Shown here: positions 31,840 through 38,346 of the stretch, one piece after another
Layout: every line of letters starts with the position of its first letter
Numbering within the stretch: the stretch's first letter is position 1
DNA from: Lachnospiraceae bacterium
GTDB lineage: Bacteria > Bacillota > Clostridia > Lachnospirales > Lachnospiraceae
Assembly (NCBI GenBank): GCA_024687125.1
Contig: JAILFA010000086.1
Span: 1 to 38,346 of the forward strand
DNA length: 38,346 nucleotides
Direction of reading: 5' to 3'
Position numbers and translations under genes: made by a program
Notes under the pieces: model-generated
Databases searched by the model: none
Seen by the model: the letters and a program-made list of their open reading frames with translations, nothing else
What the model was told of the DNA's origin: nothing

Positions 31840-33114
31840 GTGGCGGATCTGAACGGATTATACCGGGAGGGCGTGGTCAACCTCAGGGACAGGATGCTGC
31901 CCTTCTGGTCGAGACTTAAGGACGAGGAACGCGGCGGTTTCTACAGTTTGGTGACCGATGATCTTGAGGTGCACAAGGATGCGGACAGGGGCTGTATTCT
32001 CAACAGCCGGATCCTCTGGTTCTTTTCGTCGGCCTATCGGAGCCTTCATGAGGAGAGTGCGCTCGAAGACGCGCGCCACGCGTTCCGATATCTGAAAGAA
32101 GTTTTCTGGGATCACGAAAACGGCGGGTTATACTGGTCGGTAAAGGCGGACGGAACGCCGCTTCGGACAGACAAGTACTGCTTCTGTCAGGCGTTTGGGA
32201 TCTGTGCTCTGGCAGCCTACGCGGAGGCGGAGGATCTCAACGACGCGCTGTCCATTCGGGACAGCCAGGAGACAGAGGCATCCATGGAGGCGCTGCGGCT
32301 CGCCTATGAGCTTTTTGATCTTATAGAAAGTAAGATGCGGGACACAGAGGGGTATCTGGAGGCGTTTGACCGGGAACTGAACGCAATCCCCAACGATGTC
32401 TTTTCCGTCAAAGGCGTACAGGCGTCACGCACCATGAATACCGCGCTGCATCTGCTGGAGGCCTACATGGAGCTCTACCGGGCAGACGGGGCGACGCGCG
32501 TCAAAAAGCGTCTGTTCGCGATCCTGGATATCTTTCTGGACCGGATCTATCTGCGGTCCAAGACGCGTCTCGGCGTTTACTTTGATCTTGACTACAGACC
32601 GCTTCTTGATCTGTATTCCTACGGACATGACATTGAATGCGCGTGGATCATCGACAGGGCACTCAGCCTGCTCGGCGATTATCCGCGGGAAAAGGAGCTG
32701 CGCGTCGTGACGGAAAACCTCACGGCAGCGGTCTACCGGCAGGCCTATCTCGAGGACGGCAATTTCGGCTCGCTCCCCATCGAGGCAGAGAAGGGCGTAG
32801 ACAAAGATGTCCGGGTCTGGTGGGTGCAGGCTGAGGCCGTGAACGGTTTCCTCAACGGCGTGCAGACCGCGATGGAGAACAATGACATGAAGGCGGTGCT
32901 CCGCTATGCCAAGGCTGTCGGCAAGGTCTGGGCGTTCATCAGCAACGAACTGATCGATCCGCGGCCGGAGGGGGAGTGGTTCAGCGAGATCCGTGCGGGC
33001 GGCTTCCCGGATCATACGAAGAACATCGTGGATGAATGGAAATGTCCGTATCACAACGGCAGGATGTTTATGGAATTCATACGCAGGTTAAACCCCGAGG
33101 AGGATGAGAAATGA
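31840..33114 (+). CDS. Cellobiose 2-epimerase (AGE family)
   Basis: A 424-residue cytoplasmic alpha/alpha-barrel enzyme. Characteristic are GCILNSRILWFFSSAYR near residue 47, YGHDIECAWIIDRA with a catalytic-type His, and the C-terminal VDEWKCPYHNGRMFMEF, which are closer to cellobiose 2-epimerases than to N-acylglucosamine epimerases. The enzyme epimerises the reducing-end glucose of beta-1,4-disaccharides to mannose. The start is GTG 31840 with GGGGGAC eight bases ahead. It overlaps the next esterase gene by four bases. In this pectin context it may instead act on another disaccharide; that is only inferred. Confidence 0.87.
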   Translation: MADLNGLYREGVVNLRDRMLPFWSRLKDEERGGFYSLVTDDLEVHKDADRGCILNSRILWFFSSAYRSLHEESALEDARHAFRYLKEVFWDHENGGLYWSVKADGTPLRTDKYCFCQAFGICALAAYAEAEDLNDALSIRDSQETEASMEALRLAYELFDLIESKMRDTEGYLEAFDRELNAIPNDVFSVKGVQASRTMNTALHLLEAYMELYRADGATRVKKRLFAILDIFLDRIYLRSKTRLGVYFDLDYRPLLDLYSYGHDIECAWIIDRALSLLGDYPREKELRVVTENLTAAVYRQAYLEDGNFGSLPIEAEKGVDKDVRVWWVQAEAVNGFLNGVQTAMENNDMKAVLRYAKAVGKVWAFISNELIDPRPEGEWFSEIRAGGFPDHTKNIVDEWKCPYHNGRMFMEFIRRLNPEEDEK

Positions 33115-34166
33115 AGAGGATCGCAGCTACTGAGATTCCTGAACTGGTACGGCACGGACGGACAGCGGAGGAGGGTTCCTCGTTGTCCGTTTTTTGGACC
33201 GCGAGCGGGATGGAGGTGCGGGTAAAGACCGGCAGTCTGTTCGTTGAGGTCGAATCTGTTTACGGAGGACTGGAGCTCTGGACGGATATCCTGATCGACG
33301 GCGAACTGTCCCAGCGGATCCAGCTGCCGCGCGGCATCTCCCGGATCCCGGTGCTGCAGGGGCTGGAAGCGAAGCCGCGAACAGTGCGTGTTCTCAGGGA
33401 TACACAGGCGATGGCGCAGGATTCGATGTCCGTACTCAGGATCCGCGCGGTTGAGGTGGACGAGGACGCGGTGTTCGAGGAGATCCCGGCGCCGGAGATG
33501 CTGTTGGAGATCATCGGCGACAGTATCACGAGCGGTGAGGGCGCAGGGCTGGAGAGACAGGAGGACTGGGTTCCGGCCGTTTTTTCCGCGGTGAACAGCT
33601 ATGGATATCTCACGGCACAGCTCCTCAACGCGCGCGTGAACATCCTATCCTCCAGCGGCTGGGGACTGTATGCCTCATGGGATGCCAATACGGAATGCGC
33701 ACTCCCGCCGTATTACCGGCCGGTCTGCGGTCTGGAAAAGGGTGCGGAAAACGAAGCTGCCGGCGCGCAGCGTGACTGGGATTTCTCCTCTTTCCGCCCG
33801 GATGTGATCGTTATCAATCTCGGGACCAATGACAGCGGCGCGATCAATAACAATGACCGCTGGACCAAAGAAGAATATCGCCCGTTATTTATCGAGACCG
33901 CGGTGCGCTTCCTGAAGACGCTCCGTGAGCTGAATCCCGGCAGTTATGTGCTCTGGGCGTACGGTATGCTCGGCAATGACATGGCCGGCTGGATCGGGGA
34001 AGCGATCGAACAGTACAGGGCCTCCGAAAATGACGGGCGTGTGAGTTATTTCGAATTCAGGAACTGTGATCAGGAGCACCTGGGTGTGCGGTATCATCCG
34101 AACAGACTGGCGCACCGGGAGGCGGCGGAAGCGCTCGCGGCGGAGATCCGCAGGATCCTGGAGTAG
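33111..34166 (+). CDS. CE2-like SGNH carbohydrate esterase
   Basis: A 351-residue protein with an N-terminal jelly-roll-like domain (about 1-120) and an SGNH hydrolase domain. Motifs are IIGDSITSGEG with the nucleophile Ser, INLGTNDSG, and HPNRLAH near the end for the catalytic His, as in CE2 acetyl esterases that work with a Ser-His dyad. It has no signal peptide, so it should remove acetyl groups from imported oligosaccharides. Its ATG overlaps the epimerase stop (ATGA), preceded by GAGGAGG. Neighbouring pectin genes suggest a pectic or hemicellulosic substrate. Confidence 0.87.
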   Translation: MKRIAATEIPELVRHGRTAEEGSSLSVFWTASGMEVRVKTGSLFVEVESVYGGLELWTDILIDGELSQRIQLPRGISRIPVLQGLEAKPRTVRVLRDTQAMAQDSMSVLRIRAVEVDEDAVFEEIPAPEMLLEIIGDSITSGEGAGLERQEDWVPAVFSAVNSYGYLTAQLLNARVNILSSSGWGLYASWDANTECALPPYYRPVCGLEKGAENEAAGAQRDWDFSSFRPDVIVINLGTNDSGAINNNDRWTKEEYRPLFIETAVRFLKTLRELNPGSYVLWAYGMLGNDMAGWIGEAIEQYRASENDGRVSYFEFRNCDQEHLGVRYHPNRLAHREAAEALAAEIRRILE

Positions 34167-34191
34167 GGCAATATTCAGGGGAGAGAAAGAG

Positions 34192-35370
34192 ATGTCCGGA
34201 AATCATGAGATCGGCAGAGCGAGACTGTTTACCTTTCTGCGGCGCGCGTCGGCGGGGGAGGCCCTGACGGTCGGGTTCCTCGGCGGATCCATCACGCAGG
34301 GCTGCCTTGCGTCAAAGCCGGAATTCGGCTACGCGGACAGGATGGTAAAGGGGCTGCAGAAGCGTTTTCCGCGGGCGCATTTTGATCTTGTCAACGCCGG
34401 TGTCGGAGGGACAGGTTCCCTCTACGGCGCGATCCGGATGCGTGAGGATCTGCTGGCACACCGCCCGGATCTTGTCGTGGTCGATTTTTCCGTCAACGAC
34501 GCCGCGGCGGTCCTGCCTATGTGTGGAGAGATCTCCGCTTCGGGAGACAGCGCAGGCGTGGCGGATGATATGCGGGAATCCATGGAGCAGCCCGCTGTTC
34601 CCTATGATGAGACCTTTGAAGGAGTCATCAGGCGGATCCTGAGTGCGGCGCAGCGACCGGGCGTGATCGTGCTGAACAATGCCTTTTATGAGACAGGCGA
34701 GTCGACACAGGATAAGCACAACCGGATCGCCGATCATTACGGTATTCCGCACGCGAGCGCGCGCGACGAGATCCTGCCGCGCATCAGGAGCGGTGAGTTT
34801 ACGTGCGGGGAGCTCTCGCCGGACGGCCTGCACCCGAATGACCGGGGACACGAACTGCTCGCGGAGATCCTGCTGGGGATCATCGACAGGGCGATGTTCG
34901 CGATCGGAGATTCACAGGTGTCGGAGACGGAGATCCTGCCGGACCCGCTGACCGATAATGCTTATGAACACATGTACCGGGTGGATATCCGAAACGGAGA
35001 GCCGGCGCTGTTCGGTTTCCGCGCGGATCCCGTGCAGAAAAACGGATACTGGGACTTTTTCCGGAACGGCTGGACCGCGGCGCATGTCGGCGACCGCATG
35101 GAGATTGAGGCGGCGGGGGCGAACATCGATGTCATATACCGTAAGACCGTAAACCGTCCGTCCCCGGTCGCGGAGCTCATTCTGGACGGGGACACGGAGC
35201 ATCCGGTCATCCTGGACGGGAACTTTACGGAGGACTGGGGCGACTGTCTGTACCTGCAGCCGGTCCTGCATCACGGGAAACCGGGGCGTCATCATATGAC
35301 GGTCCGGATAACACAGGCGACTGACGCCGACAAGGCGCCGTTCTATCTGATCTGTTTCGGTGCCGGCTGA
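34192..35370 (+). CDS. SGNH/GDSL-type hydrolase with C-terminal beta domain
   Basis: A 392-residue esterase-like protein. Block I is VGFLGGSITQG, with Gly in place of the Asp of GDS; block II NAGVGGTGS; block III VDFSVND; block V DGLHPND with the catalytic His. Residues about 245-392 form a separate beta-rich domain. No signal peptide is seen. The ATG at 34192 follows a purine-rich GGGGAGAG site; an open frame beginning upstream lies within the previous gene and is not supported. Placed between a CE2-like esterase and a pectin methylesterase, it is probably an acetyl esterase for pectin fragments. Confidence 0.83.
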   Translation: MSGNHEIGRARLFTFLRRASAGEALTVGFLGGSITQGCLASKPEFGYADRMVKGLQKRFPRAHFDLVNAGVGGTGSLYGAIRMREDLLAHRPDLVVVDFSVNDAAAVLPMCGEISASGDSAGVADDMRESMEQPAVPYDETFEGVIRRILSAAQRPGVIVLNNAFYETGESTQDKHNRIADHYGIPHASARDEILPRIRSGEFTCGELSPDGLHPNDRGHELLAEILLGIIDRAMFAIGDSQVSETEILPDPLTDNAYEHMYRVDIRNGEPALFGFRADPVQKNGYWDFFRNGWTAAHVGDRMEIEAAGANIDVIYRKTVNRPSPVAELILDGDTEHPVILDGNFTEDWGDCLYLQPVLHHGKPGRHHMTVRITQATDADKAPFYLICFGAG

Positions 35371-35399
35371 TCATCTGAATAAATACAGGAGGGATTAAA

Positions 35400-36353
35400 A
35401 TGGCTGAGACGAGAGGAGAACTGCAGGAGATCCTGGACGGGCTGGACACGTCCCGTCCGCAGACGGTCAGACTGGAGGGCCGTGTCTATGAGGGCAAGGT
35501 GTTCAGCGAAGTGTCGGACCTCACTCTGGAGGGCGTGGAAGACGGCGGAACAGAGCTCGTCTGGCATGAGGGGGCGTTCGAAATGCAGCCGGACGGCTTC
35601 AAGCGCGGCACGTTCCGCAGCTATACCGCGTTCTTCGGAGGGAAAAAGCTCGTACTGAGAAACCTGACGATCAAAAACGACGCGGGTGACGGCAGGCAGG
35701 TCGGACAGGCGGTGGCCGCTTATCTGGACAGTGCGCACGTGCTGGCCGAGGACTGCGTTTTTGACGCGTATCAGGATACACTGTTCCTTTCGCCGCTTCC
35801 GGACGAGGAGAGAGAACCCCGCGGGTTCATGGGTCCCCGGGAGTACGAGCCGCGCCTTCTTACGAGACAGGTCTTTCGCCGCTGCACCATTATCGGGGAT
35901 GTAGACTTCATCTTCGGCGGGGGCGACGCCGTGTTTGACGACTGCCGCATCATCTGCCGCAACCGGGAGGAGGAGATCAACGGCTTCCTGACTGCTCCCT
36001 GCGGAAAGAAGAACGGACTGGGGCTTGTTTTCAGAAACTGCACGATCACTGCGGAGCAGGGAACCGCACCCGGAACGGTCTTTCTGGGGCGTCCCTGGAG
36101 GCCGGAGGGACGAGCGGTGTTTCTAAACTGCACGACGGATGCTGCGATCGCGCCGGTGCGCTTTTCCGGATGGCGCGGCGTACAGGAGCCGGAGGAAGAG
36201 GCGTTCTTCGCGGAATACGGCACAGTGGATCCGGAGGGCAGACAGGTCGATCTCGGCGCGCGCAATCCCTGGGTGAAGGTGCTCACCGAAAAAGAAGCCG
36301 CCGATCTTTCGGCGGCGGCAGATGAGCTGGTGCGTGAGGTGTGCGGACAATAG
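35400..36353 (+). CDS. Pectin methylesterase (CE8), cytoplasmic
   Basis: A 317-residue right-handed beta-helix enzyme that removes methyl esters from galacturonate units, releasing methanol. Visible are VGQAVA (Gln 103), YQDTLF (Asp 126, the acid/base), GDVDFIFG (Asp 169, the nucleophile) and LGRPW (Arg 231), so the active site is complete. It begins MAETRGELQEIL without a signal peptide, in contrast with most secreted pectinesterases, and should act on imported oligosaccharides. AGGAGGG precedes the start. The 3' end of the gene also contains a hairpin that looks like the terminator of the convergent GH105 gene. Confidence 0.94.
   Translation: MAETRGELQEILDGLDTSRPQTVRLEGRVYEGKVFSEVSDLTLEGVEDGGTELVWHEGAFEMQPDGFKRGTFRSYTAFFGGKKLVLRNLTIKNDAGDGRQVGQAVAAYLDSAHVLAEDCVFDAYQDTLFLSPLPDEEREPRGFMGPREYEPRLLTRQVFRRCTIIGDVDFIFGGGDAVFDDCRIICRNREEEINGFLTAPCGKKNGLGLVFRNCTITAEQGTAPGTVFLGRPWRPEGRAVFLNCTTDAAIAPVRFSGWRGVQEPEEEAFFAEYGTVDPEGRQVDLGARNPWVKVLTEKEAADLSAAADELVREVCGQ
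36287..36316 (-). terminator. Minus-strand intrinsic terminator inside the pectinesterase gene
   Basis: Read on the minus strand, GCCGCCGA (36316-36309), loop AAGA and TCGGCGGC (36304-36297) form an eight-pair GC stem followed directly by TTCTTTTT. It lies 50 bases after the GH105 stop, within the last codons of the opposing gene. On the plus strand no T-run follows, so it should be one-directional. Confidence 0.75.
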
Positions 36354-36365
36354 CCGCGGATCAGG

Positions 36366-37496
36366 TCACAGCTCGGTATAGGCAAGGATCAGTGGGCCGA
36401 CACCCTTGGCGTCGTTTTCCACGACCGGCTCGCTGAAGTAATAATCCAGAGAACCGTCGCGGTGCTGCCTGCCGCCGAGTCCCGCGACCAGGCAGATGCC
36501 GCCGAGGCGCGGAGAACCGTCCTCGTTTTTCGACAGATATTTTTCGGTGATGCCGTAAAAGGCCTTTTCCGCGATCTCGCGAAAACGTCCGGGCAGGAAT
36601 CCCAGACGCACGCCGCGCAGAAGTGCCGCGGCGATCAGTGCCGTCCCCGAGGTCTCCAGATAGTTGCGCGGATCGTCCGCGCGGTTGACGATCTGATAGA
36701 ACATCCCGCTCTTATCCTGGAAGGGCAGCAGAGATTCCGCCAGGTTGCACAGCATGCCCGTGAGGTAGCTGCGTTCGTAGTACATGGATTCGTCCATCGC
36801 GGCGGCCGTATCCACCAGGCCCAGAGTAAACCATCCCATGGAGCGGAGCCAGAAATTCGGGCTGCAGCCGGTCTCGGGATCAGCCCAGTACATCTCGCGG
36901 CTTTCGTCATATCCGTGATAATACAGGCCTGTCTCAGGATCGCGCATGTACTTTTCTACATTCTGAAACTGCCGGAAGCTGTCAAGGCAGCCCTGCATGT
37001 TGTTGAAGCGGGTCTCATAGGCCATATAGAAGGGCTGTGCCATATAGAGACCGTCCAGCCAGACCTGGTTGGGGTAGATCTGCTTGTGCCAGAAGTTTCC
37101 CTCTTTGGTGCGCGGCATGGTGTCAAGCTGCGAACGGACCAGATCCATCGCCCTGCGGTATTTTTCCTTGCCGGTCTTTTCGTAGAGATAAAAGAGATTC
37201 TTGGCGGGGTTGATGTTGTCCAGGTTGTATTCGGAGACATCATAAGTCTTGATGGAGCCGTCCTCCTGGACAAAGTAGCCGACGAAACGGTCGGCGAAAT
37301 CCAGATACCGGTCTTCGCCGGTGCGCGCGTGAAGGGAAAGGACGGCGGTGATCATGCAGCCGTCGATATAGTTCCAGAAATTTGTCATCCCCTGGCGGAT
37401 CTTTTCGATGTTCCACATCGGGTGTTCGGCATCGGAATTCTCCAGAAGATAATCGATATACTCGCGGAGGAGCTCGTCGGTTTCCTGACGGTTCAT
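36366..37496 (-). CDS. GH105 unsaturated galacturonyl/rhamnogalacturonyl hydrolase
   Basis: A 376-residue alpha/alpha-barrel enzyme of the YteR/YesR group, which removes the unsaturated uronic acid left at the non-reducing end by pectate or rhamnogalacturonan lyases. Landmarks are NLDNINPAKN (Asp 93), VWLDGLYMAQPF (Asp 148, matching the catalytic Asp of YteR), CSPNFWLRSMGWF, YLETSGTA and SEPVVENDAKGVGP. There is no signal peptide, so it is intracellular. GGAG stands about eight bases before the ATG. It is convergent with the pectinesterase gene, 12 bases away, and divergent from the last gene in the window. Confidence 0.94.
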   Translation of the reverse strand: MNRQETDELLREYIDYLLENSDAEHPMWNIEKIRQGMTNFWNYIDGCMITAVLSLHARTGEDRYLDFADRFVGYFVQEDGSIKTYDVSEYNLDNINPAKNLFYLYEKTGKEKYRRAMDLVRSQLDTMPRTKEGNFWHKQIYPNQVWLDGLYMAQPFYMAYETRFNNMQGCLDSFRQFQNVEKYMRDPETGLYYHGYDESREMYWADPETGCSPNFWLRSMGWFTLGLVDTAAAMDESMYYERSYLTGMLCNLAESLLPFQDKSGMFYQIVNRADDPRNYLETSGTALIAAALLRGVRLGFLPGRFREIAEKAFYGITEKYLSKNEDGSPRLGGICLVAGLGGRQHRDGSLDYYFSEPVVENDAKGVGPLILAYTEL

Positions 37497-37571
37497 AGGC
37501 GGGTCTCCATTGGGTGAGCAGCTGCGCCGTGCGTCATACGGGTGCAGGTACAGGCTGCTGATATAGAATCA

Positions 37572-37600
37572 ATGGTATTTTAGCATAAGAGTATTGCCAA
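37572..37600 (-). promoter_or_regulatory. Putative sigma-70 promoter for the GH105 gene
   Basis: On the minus strand TTGGCA (37600-37595), 17 bases, then TACCAT (37577-37572), about 75 bases before the ATG. Its -35 box shares five bases with the divergent promoter. Confidence 0.55.
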
Positions 37601-37622
37601 ATAAACGCTTATACGATAAAAT
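37594..37622 (+). promoter_or_regulatory. Putative sigma-70 promoter for the last gene
   Basis: TTGCCA (37594-37599), a 17-base spacer and TAAAAT (37617-37622), about 70 bases before ATG 37691. Both promoters use the shared TTGCCAA, so polymerase could probably occupy only one at a time. Confidence 0.6.
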
Positions 37623-37690
37623 ATCATGAGTTATGTTAAGAACAGACGGCGGCGGAGGGTCCGCGGTTCGGTCTGTGCAGAGGGAGTCAT

Positions 37691-38346
37691 ATGGGATTGT
37701 TCGGCCTGTTGGGCAAAGATAAAAAGAAGGAAGCGGAGAAGCTGGCGAATGAGCGGCGCGCCGACCAGGAGCGCGAGGAGATCGTAAACCGCCAGATGAA
37801 GGAGCATGAAAAGCTCACTTGGCCGCAGATCAAACCGATATCGCCTGTCAGAGTGCGCGACGGACAGGGCAATGAGAGTATTCCGGCCATCCTCACGGAT
37901 CCGGTGAGCAAAGAACGTAAGGACGAGATCGGTCCGATGGTCTTCCAGCCGCAGATGAATTCGGACACCCTGCGTTTTCTCTCCATGCAGGAGCTGATCT
38001 TTATCCTGACGACCATGGAGACATTTCAGAAGGCGGCACCGCTTGAGAATTTTGAGGCGAACCGCCGCATTGTCTACAATGAGATCATCTCCCGTCTGCG
38101 TGACGCGGACAGGATCTTTATCATGATGGACCTGACGACCGGATATCCCTATCTGGATCACGGTCACACGCTTGTGTATTCGGAAGAGGAATTCGCAAGG
38201 GCGGCGGCCGGAGTGCTCACCGCACAGTATCGGCGCGTCAGTGTACAGGGCTACGGCGGCGAGGGAGAACCCGCGGTCTCCGGCTTTTTCACCTTTATGT
38301 TCTACATGGGAGCGTCCAGCCTGCTTCTGGACAACGGCTATTACGG
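37691..38346 (+). CDS. Unrecognised soluble protein, 3' end outside window
   Basis: The frame is open from ATG 37691 to the window edge, giving at least 218 residues. A charged coiled-looking N-terminus (KDKKKEAEKLANERRADQER) is followed by a globular region containing MDLTTGYPYLDHGHTLVYS and EEFARAAAGVL, a pattern loosely like SseB-type N-terminal domains. No signal peptide or membrane helix is seen. GAGGGAG stands seven bases before the start, and a good promoter lies upstream. The function is unknown, and the SseB resemblance is weak. Confidence 0.8.
   Translation, partial: MGLFGLLGKDKKKEAEKLANERRADQEREEIVNRQMKEHEKLTWPQIKPISPVRVRDGQGNESIPAILTDPVSKERKDEIGPMVFQPQMNSDTLRFLSMQELIFILTTMETFQKAAPLENFEANRRIVYNEIISRLRDADRIFIMMDLTTGYPYLDHGHTLVYSEEEFARAAAGVLTAQYRRVSVQGYGGEGEPAVSGFFTFMFYMGASSLLLDNGYY

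Overview
The window looks like chromosomal DNA of a moderately GC-rich, anaerobic, Gram-positive Firmicute, most likely a Lachnospiraceae-type gut or rumen Clostridium. The basis is AGGAGG-type ribosome sites, a class B sortase with a SpaA/Cna-B-like surface protein, a long EpsC-type serine acetyltransferase, a cellobiose 2-epimerase and an intracellular pectin-degrading enzyme set. No rRNA, tRNA, phage or transposase gene was recognised. The taxonomic call is an inference from gene families, not from a marker gene.

Region 1 (1-15585, all +) is one tightly packed surface-polysaccharide operon; most neighbouring genes overlap by 4, 8 or 11 bases. It encodes an acyltransferase-3 protein (5' end outside the window), two large GT-C-like membrane proteins, a GtrA-type membrane protein, a WecE-type sugar-nucleotide transaminase, a GNAT acetyltransferase, a GtrB/ArnC-like polyprenyl-phosphate glycosyltransferase, a Wzy/ligase-like protein, a CapD/PglF-type 4,6-dehydratase, an ATP-grasp-HAD fusion and a phosphoglycosyl transferase fused to a GT4 glycosyltransferase. 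Together these could make an acylated 4-amino-6-deoxy sugar, load it on undecaprenyl phosphate, extend it, and polymerise or transfer the glycan outside the cell.

Region 2 (15578-21839): a SARP/BTAD-like regulator with a degenerate GGDEF-like C-terminus lies on the minus strand. Divergent from it runs cysE, GH28 polygalacturonase, dihydrofolate reductase, a membrane-anchored unknown and a class B sortase.

Region 3 (21840-29440): a 625-base gap holds six copies of a strictly 53-bp tandem repeat and a promoter region. It leads into a 1501-residue surface protein ending in a sortase-type sorting signal. A strong bidirectional terminator separates this from a convergent secreted zinc metalloprotease.

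Region 4 (29566-38346): purA, a membrane-anchored HAD protein, cellobiose 2-epimerase, two SGNH esterases and a pectin methylesterase on the plus strand meet a convergent GH105 unsaturated-galacturonyl hydrolase. GH28, CE8, GH105 and both esterases lack signal peptides, so methylated or acetylated pectin oligosaccharides are probably imported and finished inside the cell. The window ends inside an unrecognised soluble protein gene.

The most unusual signals are the helically phased 53-bp array, a recurring AT-rich motif (core ATATAATAACAA) found in coding and non-coding DNA on both strands, two multidomain fusions in the glycan operon, a possible AUC start codon, and a terminator buried in an opposing gene.
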